IMG/VR virus record: IMGVR_UViG_3300010885_052543
Location: 1 to 32,690 of that record
Source of the DNA: a virus
Strand: one strand, 5' to 3'
DNA length: 32,690 bases
Part shown: in pieces, positions 22,145 through 31,208 of the stretch
Layout of the letters: every line of letters begins with the position of its first letter
How positions within the stretch are numbered: position 1 is the first letter of the stretch
Translations under genes and position numbers: made by a program
The notes under the pieces: generated by a model
Seen by the model: only the letters and a program-made list of their open reading frames with translations
Told to the model about the DNA's origin: nothing
Database searches by the model: none

Positions 22145-24650
22145 GCCGCTTATCCCAGCGCCAAGCGCAGGCCCCGGCGTTTCTGCCGGGGAAGCGCTTG
22201 CCGCCGCCGATATGCGGCCTGATCTTTGGTCTTTTTTGGGGGACGTGCGCAGAAGCTCTTTCCAGGATGGCACGCTGGCAGGCCGCGCCACCTTGGCCGC
22301 CCGCGTGCGGCGCGCGGAAATTGACGCGGCAGATGCAGACCTTGCCAGGCTGACGCCGGAAGAATTCGCCGCCAGTGAATTCACGCGCAAAGACCTCGCT
22401 TATCAGCCAGGCATGACCATTGCCGCCGCCCGCGCGCGTGCGGAAATTTTCGACGAAACCCAAGCGCGCCAGGCGCGCATGGCCGCGCGCAATCCTGATG
22501 CTCTGGATTACGCACTGAGCTTTGGCGCTGGCATTGTGGGCGCCCTGCCCACGCCCGAGAACTTCATCCCCTTTGCCGGGCCAGCCTTGGCCGCCGCGCG
22601 CGCAACCCGCGAAGGTTCACGCCTTTACCGCCTAGCCATAGCAGCCGAAGCCGCGCGTACCGGCGGCGTTGCAGCGCGCGCCGGATTTGGTGCAAGCACC
22701 GGCGCTATTGATGCGCTGCTAGGCCAAGCCGTTGCCGCGCCCTTCATCTATGGCGACCGCGCCAGCTTTGGCGATGATGTTGGCTGGGCTGAAATTGTGC
22801 AGGATTTGGCGCTTGGCACCGCCGGCGGCGCCGTGCTGGGCGGCAGCCTATCCGCCGCGCTTGGCCGCCGCGCCACAGCCAACCCGCTTTCCGATCCCGC
22901 GCTGAAACCGCTGACCCCGACCGAACAGGATAACGCACTCCGGGCCCTGAATGCCGCCGCCGTGCAGCTTGCCGATGGTGGCGAGATTGACTTGCTGCAA
23001 ATGCCACCCGCCATCCGCAGCCAGGTGGAAGCGCTGATCCGGGAAAACCAGATATTCAAGGCAGGCCAGCAAGCGACGGCAGAAGACGGCGCAGGCAAAT
23101 CCGCCCGCGCGGCCGCCCGACCCATCGGCGCCACGGAACCCGCCGCGCCAGGCGTGATCAATCGCGCCACCACGCCCGCCGGGCTTGAGGTGCAAAGCCG
23201 CTTTGAGGTTGTGGAAGCCAGCGACCTGACCGTTTCACATAGTCCAGACACCTTCAACGAAAACCCGAATTTCCCCCAAGCGCTGCAACCGCGCGACCGC
23301 ACGCAGCTAGAACGCCAAGGCCAGGTGCGAGACATTGCCGTATTGCTACGCCCAGAGGAGGTTGAAGCAAGCCCCCTGACCAGCACCGGCGCCCCAATAG
23401 TCGGGCCTGATGGCGTGGTGGAAAGCGGCAATGGCCGCACCATGGCCGTGATGCTGGCCTATCAGGAAGGCTTGCCGACCGCGCAGACCTATCGCGCCTA
23501 TCTGGTCCAGGCAGGCTTTGAAGACGCCGCCGCGATGAAGGCGCCCGTGCTAATCCGCCGCCGCACCACGGACCTTTCCCCGGAACAGCGCCTGACGCTG
23601 GTTCAGGATAGCAATGTGACCACGGTTGATAAGCTGACACCAACCGAACAGGCGCGCACCGATGCGCTGCGGCTGACGCCCGACATGTTGCGCTTGCTGC
23701 GATCCAATGACCTGATGACGGAAGCCAATGCCGATTTTATCCGGGCATTGGTGCAAAGCCTGACTGGCGCGGAGAGCCGCAGCCTATCGGCCGGGGGCAC
23801 GCTTACGGCGGATGGGGTGCGCCGCCTTGAGCGTGCCCTTATGGCCCGCGCCTATGGCGAAACGCCTTTGCTTGACCGGCTGATCAATTCCAAGGATGAC
23901 GCGGAAGCAGGCATGGGCCGTGGCCTGATGGCCGCAGCGCCCGCCCTGGCACGCTTGCGCGGCGCCATTGAAGCCGGAGACATTGCGGCGGATTTGAATG
24001 GCCTGCCTGCCTTGGTGCGGGCAGCGCAGCGCATTGCCGATGCGCGCGCCAGCAATAAGCCGCTTGGTGCCATCATGGACCAGGTGGACGCCTTTGACCC
24101 AATAACCCCCATTGAACGCGCCTGGCTATCCCTGTTGCTGCGCCAGCCGATCCGCACCGAGCTTGGCCGCGTAGGGGCAGAAACCACAGCCGATAGGCTG
24201 AATGGCTTTGCCCGCCTTGCAGAGCAAGCACCGCGCGACCCCGATATGTTTGGCACGCCGCCGCCCGGCCTTGGTGACATTATGGCCGCCACGCTGCGCC
24301 AGGCCGGGCTTGAAAGCGACCCTGCCTTGCGGGGCTTGACGGCTGACAGCTACGCGCCGCGCGCCGAAGCGCTGCAAACCCCGCCACCCGAACGGCCACC
24401 CGCCCCAGGCAGCACAGAAGGCAATGCGCCGCGCAGCAGCATGGCCAGCCGTGCGGCGGAAATGGGGCTGGACATTGGCGATGATGGCAGCTTGCGCCGC
24501 GCGACTGCCTTACTGGATAGCGAAACACTGCCCGCCGATGCGCGGGCGGAATTGCGCGCTTACCTGGACGAAGCCCGCACCCTTCAAGACCAAGCCGAGC
24601 GCATGGCAGATGCCTATGACGCCGCCGCAACCTGCGTGATCAGAGGCTGA
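22137..24650 (+). CDS. Virion-region polyvalent protein with ddrB-ParB domain
   Basis: This 837-residue protein starts at 22137 within the previous gene's end. Residues 354-510 form a ddrB-ParB-type domain: RFEVVEASDLTVSHSPD, FPQALQPRDRTQLERQGQ, GAPIVGPDGVVESGNGR with the GNGR motif at 431-434, then a helical VTTVDKLTPTEQARTDALR. This ParB-fold variant is known from polyvalent proteins of phages and conjugative elements, thought to enter the host with the DNA. An N-terminal Gly/Ala-rich hydrophobic region lies at 115-245. Placed among the internal virion genes it is probably injected. ParB-fold proteins can bind CTP or act as nucleases; no activity is shown here. Confidence 0.75.
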   Translation: MTEPLIPAPSAGPGVSAGEALAAADMRPDLWSFLGDVRRSSFQDGTLAGRATLAARVRRAEIDAADADLARLTPEEFAASEFTRKDLAYQPGMTIAAARARAEIFDETQARQARMAARNPDALDYALSFGAGIVGALPTPENFIPFAGPALAAARATREGSRLYRLAIAAEAARTGGVAARAGFGASTGAIDALLGQAVAAPFIYGDRASFGDDVGWAEIVQDLALGTAGGAVLGGSLSAALGRRATANPLSDPALKPLTPTEQDNALRALNAAAVQLADGGEIDLLQMPPAIRSQVEALIRENQIFKAGQQATAEDGAGKSARAAARPIGATEPAAPGVINRATTPAGLEVQSRFEVVEASDLTVSHSPDTFNENPNFPQALQPRDRTQLERQGQVRDIAVLLRPEEVEASPLTSTGAPIVGPDGVVESGNGRTMAVMLAYQEGLPTAQTYRAYLVQAGFEDAAAMKAPVLIRRRTTDLSPEQRLTLVQDSNVTTVDKLTPTEQARTDALRLTPDMLRLLRSNDLMTEANADFIRALVQSLTGAESRSLSAGGTLTADGVRRLERALMARAYGETPLLDRLINSKDDAEAGMGRGLMAAAPALARLRGAIEAGDIAADLNGLPALVRAAQRIADARASNKPLGAIMDQVDAFDPITPIERAWLSLLLRQPIRTELGRVGAETTADRLNGFARLAEQAPRDPDMFGTPPPGLGDIMAATLRQAGLESDPALRGLTADSYAPRAEALQTPPPERPPAPGSTEGNAPRSSMASRAAEMGLDIGDDGSLRRATALLDSETLPADARAELRAYLDEARTLQDQAERMADAYDAAATCVIRG

Positions 24651-24651
24651 C

Positions 24652-27600
24652 ATGGGCGTTACACCGGATTGCATCGCCGCCGTGCGCAGCGCTTCAGGCG
24701 ATAAGCTGACAGATCAGGACGCCGCCGACCTGATCCGGCGGATGGAAGACTTGCGCAAGCTGGAAGAAGCGCGCGGCAATGTGGATAATTTGGATGCGCG
24801 CTTGCGTGCTTTGGCCGCAGCCGAAGCGGATAAGGCAAAGATTGCGGCGGCTTTGGAACTGCGCAACCGCGCCGCCAATATCCTGAAACTGGAAAAAGCC
24901 AAGGATCACCTGACCGCGCTAACCAGCGCGGGCATGCGCCATGATCACGCCTGGCTGGCTTGGCTGGAAGGCCGCAATTCGCCATTGGCAGGCACGCGCG
25001 ACAGCATTGCAAAGGCGACACAAGGCTACCTTGGCCGCTACATGCAGGACTTCAATCGCTTCATGCTGGGAAATAGGGAAATCGGTCGCCTTGTCCAAAA
25101 AGGCGACAAGGCTTTTGCCGCTGACGTGGTGCGAGAAATGTATGATCTGCGCAAAGATGGCCAGCCAGGACGCACCGGCAATAAGGATGCGCAGTTACTG
25201 GCGCAAGGTTATGCGGATTGGGCCAATCGCACCCGGCTGGATTTGAACGATCACGGCGCCATGATTGGCCGCCTGGATGGCTGGGGGCCGCAATCGCATT
25301 CATCCCCGCTTGTGCGGCGCGTATCACCTGATGAATGGATTGATGCCATTCTGCCAGAACTGGACCGCACCCGCACCTTCGACGGCATGAATGAAACCAT
25401 GCAGCGCAATATGCTGCGCGACATCTACGAAAGCATCACGACTGGCGTGGACCGAAACGGCATTGGCGCCGAAGTAACTGGCAGGATCACCCCGGCCAAT
25501 CTTTCCACCCGCCTTTCCCATGCGCGCGTGCTGCATTTCAAAGATGCTGACGCGCATATCCGCTATGCCGAAAGATTTACCGAAGGCAATGTGCATGACG
25601 CCATGCTGGGGCACTTCCAGCGCGCCGCCAAACTGGCCGCGCAGATGGAACACCTTGGCACCAATCCGGCCAATGCGCTGACGCAATTGCAAGCCTTCAT
25701 GTATCGCACCGCACCGCCAGGCCTTCGCGAGAAATTCCAGCCGGGCACACGCGGCAATGCCATTGCATCTTCCTTGGCCGAGGTGCAGGGCCTTAGCACC
25801 AAACCAGAAAATGCCCGCGTGGCAGAAATTGCCACCCAAATTCGCGCCTGGCAAAGCCTGAGCAAGCTTGCCGGTGCCGTCCTTTCCAATGCCAGCGATC
25901 TTGTGACGCGCGCGGCTGCCTTGACCAACCAAGGCAAGCCCATCATGGCCGCCTGGAATGAAAACCTGAAAGAGCTTTTCCGGGGGCGCGGCAACGCTGA
26001 ACAACGCGACATTGCCGCCATCCTGAATGCCGGGATGGATGGCATGAAAGGCCACATCACCGCCGCAGGCTTGGCCGAAGACATGCCACTAGGCACCACT
26101 CACAAGCTGCTGAATGGGTTTTTCAAATGGCAAGGCATGCAATGGTGGGGGGATATGTCAAAATCAGGCGGGTCCCGCATGCTTTCGCATGAAATGGCCA
26201 TCCATCGAGACAGCGCCTTTGATCAACTGCAACCACGCTATCGCCGCATTCTGCAAATGCACAACATCACGGCAGACCAATGGAACGCCATCCGGTCCAC
26301 AACCTGGCAAGCGGAAAGCGGCGATTGGTACATCACGCCAGACCGCATCGAAACCTTGCCGCGCCAAACTCTGATTGATCTAGCGCGCCCTGACCTGGAA
26401 GCCATGCAAAGCGGGCTGGCTGACCGTATCGGCAAGCGCCATGCCAATGATGCCAAGGAAGCGGAATGGATGGCCCGTCGCGCCGATGGCTTTCGCAATA
26501 GCACCATGCTGATGGTTGCCCGCTTGCAGAAGCGGAACGCTCAGGGGGAAGCCGCCGCCGCTGACCGCGTGGCCACCATGCGCGACCGCATGGGCGAATT
26601 GCAATTGCGCCTGGATGAATTGGCTGAATTCCAGCAGGCCGTGGCAGATGGCCGCGCCTGGCAGGAAGCCGCGCCAGACCCCGCCGCGCCGCGCAGCAGC
26701 AACACAATCCGCAGCACCGCCGGAACGGAAGGCGGGCGCGTATTTGACCCGCGCGCCGAACGCTATCTGGATGAAGGCGCACCGGCCACGCTTGCCGCTC
26801 GCGCGGAAGGCGAATTGCGCGCCCGCCTGGATGCGCTGCGCCGCACCATTGGCGCCATCAATCGGGAAGCAACCCAAGCCGAGAAAGGCCGCCTTCAAGA
26901 ATTTGGCGATTGGTGGAACCGCCGCCAAATGGAGCTTGACCAATTCACCGCGCGGATGGAAGCGCGCGCCGAAGCTCGCGCCGCTGATACCAAAGCGGAG
27001 GCTGATAGCTATGGCGACCAGGTGGACCGCATTCTGGCCCGCACCCAGCGCAGCTTGGAGGTACGCTTGCGCGGGTTCTTTGCCGATGAATTGGGCTTTG
27101 CCTTTATTGAAACCGATGCGCGCACCCGCCGCCAAATGTATCAGGGCACCAGCGCTGGCACGATCACTGGCGAGGTGGCGCGCTTTGTCATGCAATTCAA
27201 AGCCTTCCCCTTTGCCTATACCAATCGCGTGCTGGGGCGATCCCTTTACAGCTACACCCCAGACGAACGCCTTTTGCAGACCAAAAACTTGGGCGCGCTG
27301 ATCGGCGGCATGATTGTGATGGGCTACCTTTCCATGACCGCTAAGGATTTCGTGAAAGGCTATGGCCCGCGCGATCCGGAAAAGCCCAAAACCTGGCTGG
27401 CAGCGCTGGCGCAATCAGGTGGCCTTGGCATTTATGGCGACTTTCTGTTTGCCCAATCCAATCGCTTTGGCAATGGGCCAGCCGAAACCATCCTTGGCCC
27501 AACTGGCGCCACCGCCGCGCGCTTCGTCAGCTTGTCTCAGCTTACCCGCGATGGTGAAGCCAAGCTTGGCGACTGGATCAACTTCGGCCTGCAAAACACC

Positions 27601-27756
27601 CCCATCATTAACATGTGGTACGCCAAGCCTGCCCTTGATTTGCTGATCCTGAATTCCCTGCGGGAAGCCTATGCCCCCGGCTTCATTGCCCGCCAGCAGG
27701 AACGCAACCGTAAAGACTTCGGCCAAGAACGCATCATGCCCGCGACCGCCTTCTGA
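24652..27756 (+). CDS. Large internal virion / injected protein, 1034 aa
   Basis: Helical and charged over most of its length, with a coiled-coil-like N-terminus (residues 22-90) and a second Arg/Glu-rich coiled coil at about 690-800. The C-terminal 200 residues are distinctive: EVARFVMQFKAFPFAYTNR, a glycine-rich hydrophobic segment (LGALIGGMIVMGYLSMTAKDF), then GPRDPEKPKTWLAALAQSGGLGIYGDFLF and GPTGATAARF. This ending recurs in large virion/injection proteins of podoviruses and suggests membrane insertion. It is the last and third core-type gene, before the tailspike. Function by synteny. Confidence 0.7.
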   Translation: MGVTPDCIAAVRSASGDKLTDQDAADLIRRMEDLRKLEEARGNVDNLDARLRALAAAEADKAKIAAALELRNRAANILKLEKAKDHLTALTSAGMRHDHAWLAWLEGRNSPLAGTRDSIAKATQGYLGRYMQDFNRFMLGNREIGRLVQKGDKAFAADVVREMYDLRKDGQPGRTGNKDAQLLAQGYADWANRTRLDLNDHGAMIGRLDGWGPQSHSSPLVRRVSPDEWIDAILPELDRTRTFDGMNETMQRNMLRDIYESITTGVDRNGIGAEVTGRITPANLSTRLSHARVLHFKDADAHIRYAERFTEGNVHDAMLGHFQRAAKLAAQMEHLGTNPANALTQLQAFMYRTAPPGLREKFQPGTRGNAIASSLAEVQGLSTKPENARVAEIATQIRAWQSLSKLAGAVLSNASDLVTRAAALTNQGKPIMAAWNENLKELFRGRGNAEQRDIAAILNAGMDGMKGHITAAGLAEDMPLGTTHKLLNGFFKWQGMQWWGDMSKSGGSRMLSHEMAIHRDSAFDQLQPRYRRILQMHNITADQWNAIRSTTWQAESGDWYITPDRIETLPRQTLIDLARPDLEAMQSGLADRIGKRHANDAKEAEWMARRADGFRNSTMLMVARLQKRNAQGEAAAADRVATMRDRMGELQLRLDELAEFQQAVADGRAWQEAAPDPAAPRSSNTIRSTAGTEGGRVFDPRAERYLDEGAPATLAARAEGELRARLDALRRTIGAINREATQAEKGRLQEFGDWWNRRQMELDQFTARMEARAEARAADTKAEADSYGDQVDRILARTQRSLEVRLRGFFADELGFAFIETDARTRRQMYQGTSAGTITGEVARFVMQFKAFPFAYTNRVLGRSLYSYTPDERLLQTKNLGALIGGMIVMGYLSMTAKDFVKGYGPRDPEKPKTWLAALAQSGGLGIYGDFLFAQSNRFGNGPAETILGPTGATAARFVSLSQLTRDGEAKLGDWINFGLQNTPIINMWYAKPALDLLILNSLREAYAPGFIARQQERNRKDFGQERIMPATAF

Positions 27757-27768
27757 AAGGGATAGACC

Positions 27769-29790
27769 ATGCCTATCGCTCAAATCCAAGACAATGACCG
27801 CCGCGAGCGCTTTGTAGCCACGGCGGGGCAGACCGTTTTCCCCTATGATTTCCCTATCTATGCCGCCACGGATTTGCAGGTGCGGCGGGAACGGTCCGGG
27901 GTTATCACCACCCTGACCTATGGCGCGGATTATTCAGTGACGGGCGCGCAGAACCAGACCGGCGGCAATGTAGTGCTGACCGCTGGCGCCACCCTAAATG
28001 ATATCATTGTCATTCTATCCAACATGTCAGCCGCGCGGACCGGGCAATTTGTCAATGGTGGAGACTTGTCCGCCGCCGCACTGGAAGCGGAATTCAACCG
28101 CAACCGCATCCTGATCCAGCAGAATTACCGCGATGGCCGAAATGCCTTGCTTTTTCCGCCAACCGATCCATCAATGCAGGACCTGCCACCCATTGCCTTG
28201 CGCGCCAGCCGCTTCCTGGCTTTCGATATCAATGGCCAGCCATACGCCGCCACGCCGGCAGCAGGCACGGTGCTTGATGCTATTTCCCGCCTTGGCGATA
28301 ACATGAGCGGACGCTTTGGTTTTACACCTGGCAGCGCCACCGCCCCCGGATTAACGCCGAATAATGACAATACATCCGGGCTATTTTCTCAGCCTGGTGC
28401 CATTGCGGTTGCCGTCAATGGACAGGAAGTGTCGCGCTTCATTTCTGGCGGCTTGCGTGCCGAGCAAACCGGCACGGGCTCAGTTAGCCGCACCGTTGAA
28501 AGCAAATTACGAGACACCATCCATGTGAAAGACTTTGGCGCGGTTGGCGATGGCATCACAGACGACGGCCCGGCGATTCAAGCTGCAATCAACGCCGCAA
28601 TCGCGCGCCAAGGCGGCTCCGTGAATTTTGGTGGGCTTACCTACAAGATCACATCTTCGCTGAATGTGACGGGACTATTCGGCGTCAACCTTATCGGCCA
28701 AGGGTCTGACGGCTCACATGACGGCGGCGCGGGTTTTGGTCCTGCGACTAAAATTTTATGGGCTGGCGCGCCTGGCGGGACCATGCTGAATTTTGCTTCT
28801 AACATCGGAGCAAGCCGCATGTATGGCGGCGGCGTGTTAGATATGCAGTTGGATTGTCAAGCAGTCGCGGGCATTGGCCTTCTTGTCAATTCCATACGCA
28901 ACGGAAATTTTTCTCGCATTTATGTTTCTAACCCAACTATTGCAGCGTACAAACTGACCACACGCGGTAATGCGGCGATGGCAGAGGCCAGCGACACGCA
29001 ACGCTGCGTGTTTGATCGGCTTTCATGGCGCTGCATTGACAGCGCAGCGGTGCGCGGCGCGCACGGTATCTGGATTACAAGTTACAGTCCTGTAGGCGCT
29101 GATTCCAATACATCTCTAAATTGGTTTCTGGAACCGGACGGCCAGAATTGGGGTGGCGTGGGCAGCGGCTACGGCATTTTTCTTGAAGATGGAGACAACA
29201 ACACATTCATCAACCCGCGCATTTATCGAGTGAACACAACCGTTGAAGCGATCCGCATAAATGGCAACACATCCTGCGATGCGAACCACTTTTGGAACCC
29301 AAGTACGGGGGGATCAAGCGGCACCAATGGCATCGGCATAAAGGGCACGGCAAGCGGATTTGCGATCAACCCGACCCGGAACAGCTTTTGGTGTGTGGAT
29401 CAGGGCAACGGCACGCTTTACCCGACAGCCGATGCGGGCGTTATTTTTGGCTGGCATGGCGACAATAATGTGTGGGTGAAAAAGCTTGGTAAGCAAATGA
29501 TCTTGGGCGACAATGACGCGCCAATACTATTTGCAGCTGCGTCGTTTGGTACGGAAACACTTAAAGTAATCAATGCTTCCGGAAATCATATGATTTTGAC
29601 TAATGGAACTGAAATCTGGGGGGTCAACATAAACACGGCAAACGGCGATCTGCGCTTACAGCGTGTGGCGGGGACCGGGTCCGTTGATGTTGGTAACGGT
29701 GCGCCAGTCAAGATCGAAGGCAAAACGGTTTTGCAAGGCGCGGTGGATACCGGCGGCGCAGGCTTCCGGCTTTTGCGGGTGGCTAACTGA
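27769..29790 (+). CDS. Tailspike / tail fiber protein with T7-fiber anchor and beta-helix domain
   Basis: A 673-residue receptor-binding protein with AAGGGA upstream. Residues 10-125 match the T7 tail-fiber N-terminal anchor: GQTVFPYDFPIYAATDLQVRR, LTYGADYSVTG, GGNVVLTAGATLNDIIVILS, LEAEFNRNRILIQQNYRDG. At about 250 a pectate-lyase-type beta-helix begins: VKDFGAVGDGITDDGPAIQAAINAAIA, typical of tailspikes that bind and often cleave surface polysaccharide. From about 28,650 the DNA becomes visibly poorer in G/C with T- and A-ending codons, so the receptor-binding part appears to have come from elsewhere. No intramolecular chaperone is obvious. Confidence 0.88.
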   Translation: MPIAQIQDNDRRERFVATAGQTVFPYDFPIYAATDLQVRRERSGVITTLTYGADYSVTGAQNQTGGNVVLTAGATLNDIIVILSNMSAARTGQFVNGGDLSAAALEAEFNRNRILIQQNYRDGRNALLFPPTDPSMQDLPPIALRASRFLAFDINGQPYAATPAAGTVLDAISRLGDNMSGRFGFTPGSATAPGLTPNNDNTSGLFSQPGAIAVAVNGQEVSRFISGGLRAEQTGTGSVSRTVESKLRDTIHVKDFGAVGDGITDDGPAIQAAINAAIARQGGSVNFGGLTYKITSSLNVTGLFGVNLIGQGSDGSHDGGAGFGPATKILWAGAPGGTMLNFASNIGASRMYGGGVLDMQLDCQAVAGIGLLVNSIRNGNFSRIYVSNPTIAAYKLTTRGNAAMAEASDTQRCVFDRLSWRCIDSAAVRGAHGIWITSYSPVGADSNTSLNWFLEPDGQNWGGVGSGYGIFLEDGDNNTFINPRIYRVNTTVEAIRINGNTSCDANHFWNPSTGGSSGTNGIGIKGTASGFAINPTRNSFWCVDQGNGTLYPTADAGVIFGWHGDNNVWVKKLGKQMILGDNDAPILFAAASFGTETLKVINASGNHMILTNGTEIWGVNINTANGDLRLQRVAGTGSVDVGNGAPVKIEGKTVLQGAVDTGGAGFRLLRVAN

Positions 29791-29834
29791 GTGAAAATTG
29801 GACAAGGGCTTGAAATTGCTCAAATATCTTCACA

Positions 29835-29879
29835 CTCTTAATCAGCGGGTCCAAGGTTCGAATCCTTGTGCGCCCACCA
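29835..29879 (+). other. attP core: 3' part of tRNA-Lys(CTT)
   Basis: The stretch holds an anticodon loop CTCTTAA (29835-29841, anticodon CTT), the following stem TCAGC, the T arm CAAGG-TTCGAAT-CCTTG (29852-29868), the acceptor strand TGCGCCC, the discriminator A and CCA (29877-29879). The 5' half of a tRNA is missing, so this is not a functional gene but the identity segment that rebuilds the host tRNA-Lys on integration. It lies 108 bases from the integrase stop, the usual position of attP. Confidence 0.9.
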
Positions 29880-29894
29880 AGCAATTTCAAAGAC

Positions 29895-29960
29895 TTCCAA
29901 CTGAATAATTAGCTGCCGGCAAGGTGGAATTCCAACTCAATTCCAACTGGAATTCCAACT
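29895..29960 (+). repeat. Four TTCCAACT repeats next to attP, candidate integrase arm sites
   Basis: Direct repeats of TTCCAACT at 29895-29902, 29930-29937, 29941-29948 and 29953-29960, the last three spaced 11-12 bases apart, close to one helical turn. They lie between the attP core and the end of the integrase gene. Arm-type binding sites for the N-terminal domain of tyrosine integrases have this size, number and place. Confidence 0.6.
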
Positions 29961-29987
29961 GCCTTGTTCTGGACGTGTTCGCCCGGG

Positions 29988-31208
29988 CTATTCCTGCCCC
30001 TCTGCCGCCAGGCGACGCTTGAATGCGGCTTCGGCGCCGCGTTCGGTTCTGATCAGATAGTGCCGATCCAGGATAGCCCGCACACTGCCCGGCGTGTGGC
30101 CGGAAATGGTGGCGATCCCTTGTTCATCCACGCCCGCCTCATGCAGCCGGGTTACAGCCGTATGGCGAAGCTCGGCAAAGCGAAGCTCGGCGCAGGCCGG
30201 CATCGGCGCTACCCCAGGCAATGCCGTTTTTGGGTCGAATTCCCGCCCGCTTGCTGCAATGTCCCGAATGGCTGCGAAGGTATGGCGGAACGTATGCTCA
30301 TTCCAGGGCAGGCCCGTCCGATCATGGACCAGCAGCGCGGAAAGCCCCCGCACCGCATCGGGCCGCGCGGCCTCACCCTTCAACCGCGCCACCAAATGCG
30401 GCACCAGGTGCACCGGCAGAACCACGCGCCGCCCGGTTTTCCCCTGGCGCAGCACAATGGCCCCGCCTTCCTCCCGGTAAGGTGGCAGCGCCAGCACATC
30501 GGCTTCGCGCTGCCCCAGCCATTCATTCAACAGGATGGCCGTGCCGATCGACCGCCAGCCGAGCAAATCCGCAACCGCCGCCATATGCGCGACCGCGTCG
30601 CGCGACCATAGCACCGGATCACGCTGGCGCTTCACGATCAAGCCCGGCTTGGCCGCAGGATTGGCGCCCGGCGCCAAGTAGCCCAGCCGCTCCCCAACCG
30701 TCAGCAGCAGGCGCAGCACCCGCACCACGGCCGCGGCGCGTGCTGGCGTTTCAATCACGCGCCGAGCCTTGCCCGCCCCTTCCACCCGGCGCAGCTGCGC
30801 GGCATAGAAGGCTTGCACCGCCGGCGCAGTAATGGCCCGCGCCGGCATATCCCCCGCCCAGGTGGCGATCACATCCAAGCACCACCCATATTCGCGGCGC
30901 GTCCGGTCCGCCAGTTTGAGCCAAAACCGGCTTGCCTTGTAATCCTGGATCAGCGCCTCGACACTGCCCGGCGCTGCCCTACGCCCGCGCCTGACCGCCG
31001 CCGCCGGCGCATTCGGCGCCACTTCGCCACGGCGCCAGGCATCCACTTCAAGATTAAGCGCCTCAGCCTTGGCCAGCGCTTGCGCACGATCATCCGGCAA
31101 AGCTTGCGCCCGCCAGCCTTGCAAGCGCAGCGCCTTGGCGGGCTGCCAATAGAACCGATCCCGCCCGCCAACCATTCGCGCCACCAGGTGCCTTACTCTT
31201 CCAGCCAT
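29988..31208 (-). CDS. int: Tyrosine-type site-specific integrase
   Basis: This 406-residue protein has a SAM-like core-binding domain at about 85-185 (VEALIQDYKASRFWLKLADRTRREY). In the catalytic domain Arg234 (LGQREADVLAL), Lys257 (GKTGR), Arg348 (ELRHTAVTRL), His371 (ISGHTPGS) and Tyr384 (DRHYLIR) are in place; the first histidine of the HxxR box is Ala345, as in some phage relatives. It inserts the circular phage genome at tRNA-Lys. It is transcribed leftward toward attP; AAAGG precedes the ATG and the start overlaps the preceding ORF by 16 bases. Confidence 0.95.
   Translation of the reverse strand: MAGRVRHLVARMVGGRDRFYWQPAKALRLQGWRAQALPDDRAQALAKAEALNLEVDAWRRGEVAPNAPAAAVRRGRRAAPGSVEALIQDYKASRFWLKLADRTRREYGWCLDVIATWAGDMPARAITAPAVQAFYAAQLRRVEGAGKARRVIETPARAAAVVRVLRLLLTVGERLGYLAPGANPAAKPGLIVKRQRDPVLWSRDAVAHMAAVADLLGWRSIGTAILLNEWLGQREADVLALPPYREEGGAIVLRQGKTGRRVVLPVHLVPHLVARLKGEAARPDAVRGLSALLVHDRTGLPWNEHTFRHTFAAIRDIAASGREFDPKTALPGVAPMPACAELRFAELRHTAVTRLHEAGVDEQGIATISGHTPGSVRAILDRHYLIRTERGAEAAFKRRLAAEGQE

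Noticed and set aside
27769-29790. Diversity-generating retroelement acting on the tailspike, as in phage BPP-1
   Set aside because: No reverse transcriptase frame is found anywhere in the window and no template/variable repeat pair was seen near the 3' end of the gene.
29835-29879. A functional phage-encoded tRNA-Lys
   Set aside because: Only the part from the anticodon loop to the 3' end is present; D arm, acceptor 5' strand and anticodon 5' stem are absent. It is an attachment-site copy.
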